5,002 nt of DNA from contig JAJYPU010000144.1 of NCBI GenBank assembly GCA_021795095.1, forward strand, positions 1 to 5,002, given 5' to 3'. This stretch comes from Actinomycetes bacterium (GTDB lineage Bacteria; Actinomycetota; Acidimicrobiia; Acidimicrobiales; RAAP-2). Each line of letters starts with the position of its first letter. Within the stretch, counting starts at the first letter, position 1. Both the position numbers and the translations under genes were made by a program. Below the pieces are notes generated by a model. The model searched no databases. It was given only the letters and a program-made list of their open reading frames with translations, and was not told the DNA's origin. Shown in pieces: positions 1 through 5,002 of this stretch.

Positions 1-220
1 CGCCACGCAACTGCTCGCGCGCGCCGCCACGGCCGAGGACGAGCGGGTCCTCGTGAGCCTCGCCGGGGCCGCCCGATACGTGTCGCCCATCGGGGAGGCC
101 GCGATCCGCCGGGCCCTGCTCGCGCTGCGTGCGACCAGGGGTGCCGGGGTGTGGAGTGAGTCGCTCACCGAGCTCGCCATCGCGCTCGGGATCGAGACGA
201 CCCGGTCGTCCGGGGGTTGA
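1..220 (+). CDS. 3' end of an unrecognised gene (C-terminal 72 residues)
   Basis: An open frame runs from the left edge (first whole codon at base 2) to a TGA at 218-220. It encodes 72 residues beginning ATQLLARAATAEDERV and ending IALGIETTRSSGG. The codons show the GC-rich third-position bias of a real gene. The fragment is rich in Ala, Leu and Arg and looks helical throughout (SLAGAARYVSPIGEAAIRR), with no cysteine clusters and no membrane segment. I do not recognise the family and assign no function. The stop lies 28 nt before the phosphorylase ATG on the same strand, so the two are probably co-transcribed. Coding status is fairly sure; identity is unknown because the N-terminal part lies outside the window. 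Confidence 0.65.
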   Translation, partial: ATQLLARAATAEDERVLVSLAGAARYVSPIGEAAIRRALLALRATRGAGVWSESLTELAIALGIETTRSSGG

Positions 221-248
221 TCGACTCTGAACCACTAGGTTTGTCCGA

Positions 249-2402
249 ATGACATCGCGCTTCGACGGTTCTCGAGACGTACGCCGGGCGACCGCGCGGT
301 TGGCTCGACGCCTGCCCGAACCCCTCGAGGACCTGGCGTGGATCGCCTATAACTACCTCTGGTCCTGGACCCCGCGCGGCGAGGACCTCTTTAGACTGAT
401 CGACGACCACCGGTTCACGATGGCCGGCGAGAACCCCGTGCGACTGCTCGCGAACCTGCCCGAACGCGACCTGCTGCGCGCCGCGACGAGCCCCGAGATT
501 CTCGAGGTGCTCCACGGCGTCGCGCGGCACATGGAGGCCGAACTCGCCCGCCCGAGCACTCACGCGATCGCTGACGGGCCGGTGGCGTTCTTCTGCGCCG
601 AGTTCGGCGTGCACCAGTCGCTACCCGTGTACTCGGGCGGACTCGGCGTGCTCGCCGGGGACTACCTGAAAGAGACCTCGGACCAAGCCCTCGACGTCGT
701 CGGGATGGGCCTGCTCTATCGCCGGGGCTACGTGCACCAGCGCATGGACCTCTCGGGCTGGCAGCACGAGTACTGGCTCGAGGCGAACACCGGGCACCTG
801 CCCGCCGCGCGGGTGCGCGGCGCCAATGGACTGCCCATCACGGTGCGCGTGCCGATCTGGGACGGCGAGCTCGCCGCGCACGTCTGGCGGGTGAACGTCG
901 GGCGCACGCCGCTCTACCTCCTCGACGCCGAGTTACCCGAGAATGGCCCCCTCGAGCGGTGGGTGACCGCCCGACTCTACGAGGGCTCCCACGACGTGCG
1001 TCTCGCTCAGTACGCGCTGCTCGGGATCGGTGGGGTGCGAGCGCTCGAGGAAATGGAGATTGCGCCGCGGCTCTTCCACCTGAACGAGGGGCACCCGGCG
1101 CTCGCCGCGCTCGAGGTCGCCTCGCGCCTGGCGCGCGACCCCGGCGATGTCGAGGGGTCACGCGACACGCGCATGGACGTTGTGCGTGACCGCTTCGCCT
1201 TCACCACCCACACACCCGTGCCGGCCGGCAACGAGACCTACACGCCCGACGAGTTCTTCTCAGTGCTCGGCCACACCATCGATTCGATGGGCCTGTCGCG
1301 TGACCAGGTGAGCGCCCAGTCGCGTATCGACCCGGCTTCCAACGACGAGCCGCTCGGCTTCTCCCCGCTCGCCATCCGAAGTGCGCGCTCCACCAACGGG
1401 GTCTCGCGCCGTCACGGCGAGGTCGCTCGGGCGATGTGGAGTCCCCTCTTCCCGGGTCGAGGCGAGGCGGACGTGCCGATCACCTCGGTGACCAACGGCG
1501 TCCACCTGCCCACCTGGATGTCCCCGACGATGCGCAGTCTCCTCGACGGCTTCCTCGGACCGGACTGGGAACGCCACGCCCACGACCCCGCCCTGTGGGA
1601 CCACGTCGACGAGATCGCCGACGTCGACCTGTGGGCGGCACGCTGTGACATGCGCCGTCGGCTGATCGAGACGATCCGCAGCCGCACGGTGGTGGACCGG
1701 CTCGCGCGCGGCGAGGACGTCGACTTCGCGGCGTCGGCCGAGCGCGCCTTTGACCCCGATTACCTGACGATCGGTTTTGCTCGGCGCCTCGCGACCTACA
1801 AGCGACTCGACCTGCTCTTCCACGACACAGACCGGCTGCGCCGGATCATCGACCACGAGCAGGGCGCCCAGTTCGTCATCGCGGGCAAGGCGCACCCGAT
1901 GGACGACGAGGCGAAGACCGTCGCACGCAACGTCTTCACCCTCAATCGCAGCCTCGACCTGCCCAACACGGTGGTCTTCCTCGAGGACTACGACATGAGC
2001 GTCGCGCCGCGCCTCGTGGCGGGCTGTGACGTCTGGCTCAACCTGCCCCGACCTCCAATGGAGGCGAGCGGCACGAGCGGCATGAAGGCCGCGATGAACG
2101 GCTGTCTCAACGTGAGCGTGCTCGACGGCTGGTGGAGCGAGGGCTACAACGGTCAGAACGGCTGGGCGATCGACGGCACGACGCTCGATGACCCGGCCGC
2201 CCAGGACGAACGCGACGCGACGGCGCTCTACGACCTGCTCGAGCACGAGGTCCGTCCGACGTTCTTTGCGCGCGACGCGAACGGCATCCCCGTGGCGTGG
2301 ATCGCGATGATCCGCGCGTCACTGCGCAGTCTCGCGCCGACCTACTCCACGGCACGCATGCTGCGCGACTATCGCGAGCGCATCTACGACCCCGCGAGCT
2401 GA
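249..2402 (+). CDS. glgP: Alpha-glucan phosphorylase (glycogen phosphorylase, GlgP/AgpA type with DUF3417 N-terminus)
   Basis: This 717-residue cytoplasmic enzyme should cleave terminal alpha-1,4-glucosyl units of glycogen or maltodextrin with phosphate, giving glucose-1-phosphate, using pyridoxal phosphate (GT35 family). A DUF3417-type N-terminal region spans about residues 20-110 (LAWIAYNYLWSWTP). The catalytic fold follows: FFCAEFGVHQSLPVYSGG at 114-131, NEGHPA at 279-284, FTTHTPVPAGNE at 318-329, TNGVHLPTW at 415-423, GFARRLATYKR at 509-519 and EASGTSGMK at 605-613. K613 matches the lysine that forms the pyridoxal phosphate Schiff base in the family. The key motifs look intact. The length fits the shorter Thermotoga-like members; actinobacterial forms are often longer, near 850 residues, so this one lacks a C-terminal extension. 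The ATG at 249 puts a short N-terminus before DUF3417. Upstream, AGGT at 237-240 is a weak ribosome site 8 nt away. The 3' end overlaps a convergent gene. Confidence 0.95.
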   Translation: MTSRFDGSRDVRRATARLARRLPEPLEDLAWIAYNYLWSWTPRGEDLFRLIDDHRFTMAGENPVRLLANLPERDLLRAATSPEILEVLHGVARHMEAELARPSTHAIADGPVAFFCAEFGVHQSLPVYSGGLGVLAGDYLKETSDQALDVVGMGLLYRRGYVHQRMDLSGWQHEYWLEANTGHLPAARVRGANGLPITVRVPIWDGELAAHVWRVNVGRTPLYLLDAELPENGPLERWVTARLYEGSHDVRLAQYALLGIGGVRALEEMEIAPRLFHLNEGHPALAALEVASRLARDPGDVEGSRDTRMDVVRDRFAFTTHTPVPAGNETYTPDEFFSVLGHTIDSMGLSRDQVSAQSRIDPASNDEPLGFSPLAIRSARSTNGVSRRHGEVARAMWSPLFPGRGEADVPITSVTNGVHLPTWMSPTMRSLLDGFLGPDWERHAHDPALWDHVDEIADVDLWAARCDMRRRLIETIRSRTVVDRLARGEDVDFAASAERAFDPDYLTIGFARRLATYKRLDLLFHDTDRLRRIIDHEQGAQFVIAGKAHPMDDEAKTVARNVFTLNRSLDLPNTVVFLEDYDMSVAPRLVAGCDVWLNLPRPPMEASGTSGMKAAMNGCLNVSVLDGWWSEGYNGQNGWAIDGTTLDDPAAQDERDATALYDLLEHEVRPTFFARDANGIPVAWIAMIRASLRSLAPTYSTARMLRDYRERIYDPAS

Positions 2403-3253
2403 GTCGTTCCGCTCCGAGGCGTGAACGCGTACTCCGGACGCTGGCCGGCCTTGATCTCCTCGCGCACGAGGAACTGGGCGAGCGGCAGGTCCTCGGCGTG
2501 GGTGACGCCGATGCAGCGCGAGCTCGTGAGCAGTGCGTCCACGACGATGCCGTCGTGGGCCATCGCCTCGGCCACGAAGGTGGGCAGCAGCACTTCGGGG
2601 TCGCCGTCGCGGTACTCGGCCATGGCACGGTGCATCAGTGGCCAGATTGACGGCTGGAAGCCCCACAGGTTCATCGAGACCCGGGTCGTCGGGTCGAGGT
2701 AGTAGGGGGAGAGGTCGTCGTCGGCCGCCAGCCCCTCCGGGGTGAAGTGGACGTTGCGTCGCTCGACGATTGTGACGAGTCGGCCGTTCGCGATCTCGCA
2801 CGTGCCGCGCGAGACGGGTAGGTCGCCGACGAGGGAGTTCTCGAGTTCGTAGGCCACGAGGCAGTTTGTCGAGTGCTCCGACAGGTGTGCACAGAGCGAC
2901 GCGAAGGCGTCGCGACCGTAGAGGTCGTCGGCATTGGAGACAGCGAAGGGCGTCGACGCGTCGATGAGGGGCTCGGCGGTGAGGACCGCGTCGACGGTGC
3001 CACGCAATTTGTCCTGGAAGGCGAAGGAGACGCGGTGCTCGGTGGGCCAGAACGTCTCGACGTGGGCCCGGATGGTCGGACCGGTGTCGCGATTGATCAC
3101 GATCACGATCTCGTCGAAGCCACCGGCGAACGCGTCGGCGGCGATCATGTCGATGACGCCCTCGCCGTGGCGTCCGATCGGGGCGAGCTGCTTCAAGCCG
3201 CCGTAGCGGCGGGCCCGTCCTGCGCCCAGTATGACGAGGGTCGGCCCGCTCAC
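2384..3253 (-). CDS. Sugar-phosphate nucleotidyltransferase family protein (GT-A/NTP_transferase fold)
   Basis: This is a probable cytoplasmic enzyme that joins a sugar-1-phosphate and an NTP to give an NDP-sugar and pyrophosphate; the exact sugar and nucleotide are unknown. Counted from GTG 3253 the product has 289 residues. The N-terminal nucleotide loop is at 10-22 (GAGRARRYGGLKQ), followed by a Rossmann-like beta-alpha-beta (FDEIVIVIN, 46-54), GTVDAV at 85-90 (compare GTAxAV in relatives) and NADDLYG at 107-113, whose aspartates should bind the metal. The frame stays open upstream to an ATG at 3466, but that extension is basic, Ser/Arg-rich and unlike the family. The GTG at 3253 lies five codons before the first core strand and sits exactly at a predicted transcription start, so I chose it. 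The loop has Arg-Ala where relatives usually have Met/Xaa-Gly. The stop TAG at 2384-2386 lies inside the 3' end of glgP. GlgP's product, glucose-1-phosphate, is a plausible substrate, but this is inferred from position only. Confidence 0.85.
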   Translation of the reverse strand: MSGPTLVILGAGRARRYGGLKQLAPIGRHGEGVIDMIAADAFAGGFDEIVIVINRDTGPTIRAHVETFWPTEHRVSFAFQDKLRGTVDAVLTAEPLIDASTPFAVSNADDLYGRDAFASLCAHLSEHSTNCLVAYELENSLVGDLPVSRGTCEIANGRLVTIVERRNVHFTPEGLAADDDLSPYYLDPTTRVSMNLWGFQPSIWPLMHRAMAEYRDGDPEVLLPTFVAEAMAHDGIVVDALLTSSRCIGVTHAEDLPLAQFLVREEIKAGQRPEYAFTPRSGTTQLAGS

Positions 3254-3288
3254 CTCTCCAACGTAACCAGTGGGCGCGGGTTCGTCAA
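3253..3288 (-). promoter_or_regulatory. Sigma-70-type promoter of the nucleotidyltransferase, leaderless layout
   Basis: Read on the minus strand, TTGACG (3288-3283) is followed by a 17-nt spacer and TACGTT (3265-3260), then 6 nt (GGAGAG) and the GTG start codon at 3253. The -35 matches five of six consensus bases, the spacer is ideal, and the -10 has the TANNNT form typical of actinobacteria. The predicted transcription start falls on or within a base of the G of GTG, so the mRNA would have no leader. The GGAGAG directly abuts the GTG, too close to act as a normal Shine-Dalgarno site, which favours leaderless translation. Confidence 0.7.
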
Positions 3289-3386
3289 TCGCGATGGACG
3301 CACCGGTCGTCGCGAGTCTGTCGTCGCGATCGCGTCGACGTTGCGTCGAGGACTGCGTCGTCGGGCCACTCGGACTTCTACTCCGG

Positions 3387-3477
3387 GGCCGAGTCCATCG
3401 GTGAAGTCGCGAGGTCGAGCTGACCGGACGAGGCGTTCGATCGTCGTCGGGCGTGACGTGGCCCACGGGACTCGGCC
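3387..3477. repeat. 10-bp inverted repeat with 71-nt spacing in the divergent intergenic region
   Basis: GGCCGAGTCC at 3387-3396 is the exact reverse complement of GGACTCGGCC at 3468-3477. A third partial copy, ACTCGG at 3368-3373, can also pair with CCGAGT at 3389-3394 to form a short local stem. The elements lie between the two divergent promoters, so they could be paired operator half-sites or part of a folded RNA. They may also be chance in GC-rich DNA; the sequence does not decide. Confidence 0.35.
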
Positions 3478-3526
3478 GCCTACTGTCCGGGGAAGAGCGA
3501 GATGGGCTGATGAGGTCAAGTGGCGC

Positions 3527-3532
3527 TAGGGT
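3527..3532 (+). promoter_or_regulatory. Candidate -10 element for the BrkB-family gene
   Basis: TAGGGT fits the TANNNT pattern of actinobacterial -10 elements. It would place transcription start near 3539-3540, about 65 nt before the GTG at 3604 and just ahead of the purine-rich GGGGGAGGG at 3542-3550. No good -35 hexamer is visible 16-18 nt upstream (around GGGCTG), so this rests on the -10 alone. Confidence 0.4.
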
Positions 3533-3541
3533 GACTCGATC

Positions 3542-3550
3542 GGGGGAGGG
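3542..3550 (+). promoter_or_regulatory. Strong Shine-Dalgarno-like site ahead of a mini-ORF
   Basis: GGGGGAGGG contains GGAGG, the core of the anti-16S pairing sequence. It lies 7 nt before a GTG at 3558, an ideal distance, but 53 nt before the GTG of the BrkB-family gene at 3604, which has no such site of its own. The site therefore points to translation starting at 3558. Confidence 0.45.
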
Positions 3551-3557
3551 TTCACGG

Positions 3558-3611
3558 GTGCCAATTCACCGATCGGGTTCGCCTCGCGCGACGGTGCGCC
3601 GTCGTGAATGA
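3558..3611 (+). CDS. Possible 17-residue leader ORF overlapping the BrkB-family start
   Basis: GTG at 3558 opens an 18-codon frame ending in TGA at 3609-3611 and encoding MPIHRSGSPRATVRRRE. It is preceded by a well-spaced GGAGG-containing ribosome site. Its last 8 nt overlap the first codons of the membrane protein gene (GTG at 3604, next reading frame), an arrangement expected for translational coupling. The peptide is strongly basic, with no Trp, His or branched-chain run that would suggest an attenuator. Alternatively, it is the true N-terminus of the membrane protein separated by a one-base error, or a chance frame. I see the geometry; the coupling role is inference. Confidence 0.35.
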   Translation: MPIHRSGSPRATVRRRE

Positions 3612-4482
3612 GGCAGTCGACGTAACCGCCGGGTCGCGGCTCGCACGCGTCGCGGAGGTCTCGCGGCTCGTGCTCGGTCGCATGAAGGTCGACCGCGTGA
3701 GCGTCGCGGCGGGCGCGTTCGCGTATCGGTGGTTCCTGTCGATCTTTCCGCTCATCATCGCGCTGCTCGGGGTTGCGTCACTCGTCACGGTGCCGCACCG
3801 CCTCATTGCCAACCTCATCCACGGCGTCACGGTCGCCTTGCCGTCGGGTGCGGCCAGCGTGCTCACTGAGTCGATCACGAACGCCCAGCGACACGCCGGC
3901 GCGGGCGTGACGACCACGGTGCTTGCGAGTGTGGTCGCCCTGTGGAGCGCGACGTCGGGGATGGTCGTCGTGGAGGAGGGTCTAGACATGGCCTTCGGGC
4001 TGTCGACGGATCGGTCGTTCCTCGTCCGTCGACTGATCGCCCTACCCCTGCTCGTCGCTTCGGTGGTGCTCGGCGGCGTTGCCTCCGCGCTCGCAGTCTT
4101 CGGTGCACAGTTGGGCCGTCTGTTCGGTGACGTCGTGCCCATCCACGGCGAGCTCTTCACCGTCTCCTGGGGTGTGCTCCGGTGGCTCGTCGCGCTGTTT
4201 CTCATGAACCTCTTGCTCTCGGTCTTCTACTACCTCGCGCCCAACCGTCGGTCGCGGTGGCGATGGACGAGCGCCGGCACCGTCGTCGCCACGGTGACCT
4301 GGGCGTTGGTGTCGCTCGGCTTTTCGCTCTATACGTCCGCCTTCGGCTCGTTCGGCTCGACCTACGGCGCCTTCGCCGGCGTCGCGATCCTCATCTTCTG
4401 GCTCTACCTCTCGGGTCTGGCGATCCTGATGGGCGCCGAGGTCGACGCGGCCGTCGCGTCGAACGGCGAGGCGCGAAGCTGA
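3604..4482 (+). CDS. YihY/BrkB family integral membrane protein
   Basis: This is a 292-residue inner-membrane protein of the YihY/virulence factor BrkB family (E. coli YihY is 290). The biochemical role of the family is not settled; do not read 'BrkB' or 'ribonuclease BN' in old annotations as function. About six hydrophobic helices are visible, near residues 39-62, 103-125, 143-170, 187-211, 223-245 and 256-280. Family signatures are AAGAFAYRWFLSIFPL (35-50), YYLAPNRRSRWRW (209-221) and a C-terminal block from YGAFAGV (254-260) through FWLYLSGLAILMGAEVDA (265-282). No signal peptide is seen; the N-terminal 35 residues are hydrophilic. GTG 3604 is the first possible start after an in-frame TGA at 3532; it has no good ribosome site of its own. 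ATG 3682 (residue 27) is an alternative but would trim the usual cytoplasmic lead-in. It is transcribed alone and followed by a terminator. Confidence 0.9.
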   Translation: MNEAVDVTAGSRLARVAEVSRLVLGRMKVDRVSVAAGAFAYRWFLSIFPLIIALLGVASLVTVPHRLIANLIHGVTVALPSGAASVLTESITNAQRHAGAGVTTTVLASVVALWSATSGMVVVEEGLDMAFGLSTDRSFLVRRLIALPLLVASVVLGGVASALAVFGAQLGRLFGDVVPIHGELFTVSWGVLRWLVALFLMNLLLSVFYYLAPNRRSRWRWTSAGTVVATVTWALVSLGFSLYTSAFGSFGSTYGAFAGVAILIFWLYLSGLAILMGAEVDAAVASNGEARS

Positions 4483-4485
4483 GAT

Positions 4486-4519
4486 ATACCACCGAGGTCG
4501 CTCGAACCTCAGGTGGTGT
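4486..4519. terminator. Hairpin terminator between convergent genes, possibly bidirectional
   Basis: Starting 3 nt after the BrkB-family stop, ACCACCGAGGT (4488-4498) pairs with ACCTCAGGTGGT (4506-4517), with a 7-nt loop and a single bulged A at 4511. The stem can grow by a U-G and an A-U pair to 4486-4519. On the plus strand it is followed by TCTCTATC, a weak pyrimidine tail rather than a true U-run. It lies between two genes that point at each other, so it may serve both. Confidence 0.6.
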
Positions 4520-4586
4520 TCTCTATCGCTCGACGGATGTGTCACGCAGGGGCCGTTCGATCGGTGGTGATTCGTGCGTATGGTGG

Positions 4587-4604
4587 ACTCACGGCAGGGT
4601 GAGT
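4587..4604. repeat. Short perfect hairpin over the toxin stop codon
   Basis: ACTCAC (4587-4592) and GTGAGT (4599-4604) form a perfect 6-bp stem with a 6-nt loop. The stop codon of the minus-strand PIN gene (4589-4591) lies inside the stem. No U-run follows on the minus strand, so it is at best a weak terminator or mRNA-end stabiliser and could be chance. Confidence 0.3.
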
Positions 4605-4990
4605 TCGCCGAAGGTCGCGACAGCGACGAGGCCCGTGGCGCGCTTCGCCAGTCGAGCGTCGCCGGCGACGAGGTTGTCGGCCTGGAGCCGGGTCACGGCC
4701 ACGTATTCGGCGTCGGCGAGGTCGTCCCAGCCGTGGGCGATCGCGAGATCCCAAGCCGTTCGCCGAGACACGCGGTCCCCGAGCAGACGGACCTTCAGTG
4801 CCGTCATGCGCTCGTGCAAGGCGAGGGCGTCGCGTTGGTCGAGCGTGCCGTCACGGACCTGGGTGAGCAGGATCTCGAGGGCCCGTGTTCGCAGGCTATT
4901 CGGAGCGACGAGGTGGTGGCTGGCTGGAAGCGTCACGGACTGCGCGACGAGGCGCACCAAGGTTGGCGGGTCGATGACGAATCGTGTCAT
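4589..4990 (-). CDS. PIN-domain protein, VapC-like ribonuclease toxin
   Basis: This 133-residue protein is probably an Mg-dependent endoribonuclease of the VapC type, which in characterised members cuts tRNA or rRNA and is silenced by a partner antitoxin. The length is normal for a PIN toxin. The acidic residues expected in the active site are in the right order: D7 (FVIDPPTLV), E39 (TRALEILL), D93 (DDLADAEYVAV) and D111 (LVAGDARLAK). The segment from 89 to 114, an Asp-Ala-Xaa-Tyr helix followed by a strand and Gly-Asp-Ala-Xaa-Leu, is the most diagnostic part. The opening Asp is followed by PPT rather than the usual T/S-N/S, a small departure. The ATG at 4990 has GAGG 7 nt upstream (5001-4998), supporting this start. 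The start sits in ATGA, suggesting a 4-nt overlap with an upstream antitoxin gene, the classic arrangement of such modules. A chromosomal PIN nuclease without a partner is the alternative. Confidence 0.8.
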   Translation of the reverse strand: MTRFVIDPPTLVRLVAQSVTLPASHHLVAPNSLRTRALEILLTQVRDGTLDQRDALALHERMTALKVRLLGDRVSRRTAWDLAIAHGWDDLADAEYVAVTRLQADNLVAGDARLAKRATGLVAVATFGELTLP

Positions 4991-5002
4991 CGCGCTGCCT
5001 CG
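4987..5002 (-). CDS. Possible last codons of a VapB/Phd-type antitoxin, cut by the window edge
   Basis: On the minus strand the bases before the toxin ATG can be read as GAG GCA GCG CGA TGA (5001-4987), that is Glu-Ala-Ala-Arg-stop, with the TGA overlapping the toxin ATG by ATGA. Small antitoxins placed this way usually end in a charged helix, and EAAR would fit. Only four sense codons are visible, so this rests almost wholly on gene arrangement in known toxin-antitoxin operons. Confidence 0.3.

Larger units (their letters stand above)
3254..3603. other. Divergent intergenic region, 350 nt, no convincing main gene
   Basis: This lies between the starts of the leftward nucleotidyltransferase and the rightward BrkB-family gene. 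The left end holds the leaderless promoter; the right end holds a candidate -10 and a short leader ORF. The middle, about 3289-3526, has open frames on both strands, but their translations are Arg/Ser/Thr-rich with no recognisable domain, as expected by chance in GC-rich DNA. It contains CGTCG-rich runs: GTCGTCGCGA occurs twice (3306-3315 and 3320-3329), and CGCGATCGCG (3325-3334) and CGTCGACG (3333-3340) are palindromes. A 10-bp inverted repeat lies at 3387-3396 and 3468-3477. I see no tRNA or riboswitch. Confidence 0.6.

Noticed and set aside
959..1189. Plus-strand frame within glgP, rich in Arg and Ala
   Set aside because: It overlaps the catalytic region of glgP in another frame and has low-complexity composition, so it is a shadow of the real gene.
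1260..2246. A 328-residue open frame on the minus strand opposite glgP
   Set aside because: It lies wholly antisense to well-conserved phosphorylase motifs. Its translation is Val/Arg/Ala/His-rich with no recognisable domain; GC-rich coding DNA commonly gives such antisense frames.
3278..3290. GGGTTCGTCAATC resembling a tRNA T-arm
   Set aside because: No matching acceptor, D-arm or anticodon stem lies around it, and the bases form the -35 region of the minus-strand promoter.
3254..3466. N-terminal extension of the nucleotidyltransferase to ATG 3466 (360 residues in total)
   Set aside because: The extra 71 residues are Arg/Ser/Thr/Pro-rich and unlike the family, and they cover a strong promoter. 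The conserved protein begins right after GTG 3253.
2873..3529. A 218-residue open frame on the plus strand
   Set aside because: It is mostly antisense to the nucleotidyltransferase core and runs into intergenic DNA with no change in character. No domain is seen.
3552..4205. A 217-residue open frame on the minus strand opposite the BrkB-family gene
   Set aside because: It is Ser/Thr/Arg-rich and antisense to clear transmembrane helices and family motifs, so it is a shadow.
1..5002. CRISPR arrays, insertion sequences, rRNA or prophage genes
   Set aside because: No regularly spaced repeats, transposase or integrase motifs, terminal inverted repeats or rRNA-like sequence are seen in the window.

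Overview
The window is a stretch of high-GC bacterial chromosome. By eye it is about two-thirds GC, with strong G/C bias at third codon positions. It suggests an actinobacterium: the glycogen phosphorylase carries the DUF3417 N-terminal domain common in Actinobacteria, several genes start with GTG, one gene has a leaderless promoter layout, and promoter -10 elements have the TANNNT form. Acidimicrobiia is possible, but the sequence alone does not fix the lineage.

Layout from left to right. (1) The 3' end of an unrecognised plus-strand gene, stop at 220. (2) A complete plus-strand alpha-glucan phosphorylase (glgP-type, 249-2402), 28 nt downstream and probably in the same operon. (3) A minus-strand sugar nucleotidyltransferase (2384-3253) that converges on glgP and overlaps its 3' end by 19 nt. 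(4) A roughly 350-nt divergent intergenic region (3254-3603). It holds a well-formed leaderless promoter for the nucleotidyltransferase, a candidate promoter and a possible 17-codon leader ORF for the next gene, and some inverted repeats of unknown meaning. (5) A plus-strand six-helix membrane protein of the YihY/BrkB family (3604-4482), followed by a hairpin terminator. (6) A minus-strand PIN-domain (VapC-like) ribonuclease toxin (4589-4990), whose ATGA start suggests overlap with an antitoxin gene cut off at the right edge.

How the genes may work together. GlgP releases glucose-1-phosphate from glycogen-type glucans. The convergent nucleotidyltransferase belongs to a fold that activates sugar-1-phosphates to NDP-sugars. 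A link between glycogen breakdown and NDP-sugar supply is therefore plausible, but it is inference, because the two genes are on opposite strands. The BrkB-family protein and the toxin-antitoxin module have no evident link to carbohydrate metabolism. Nothing in the window amounts to a clearly new system. The points most worth checking are the leaderless promoter, the 19-nt tail-to-tail overlap, the leader ORF in front of the membrane protein, and the variant nucleotide-binding loop.
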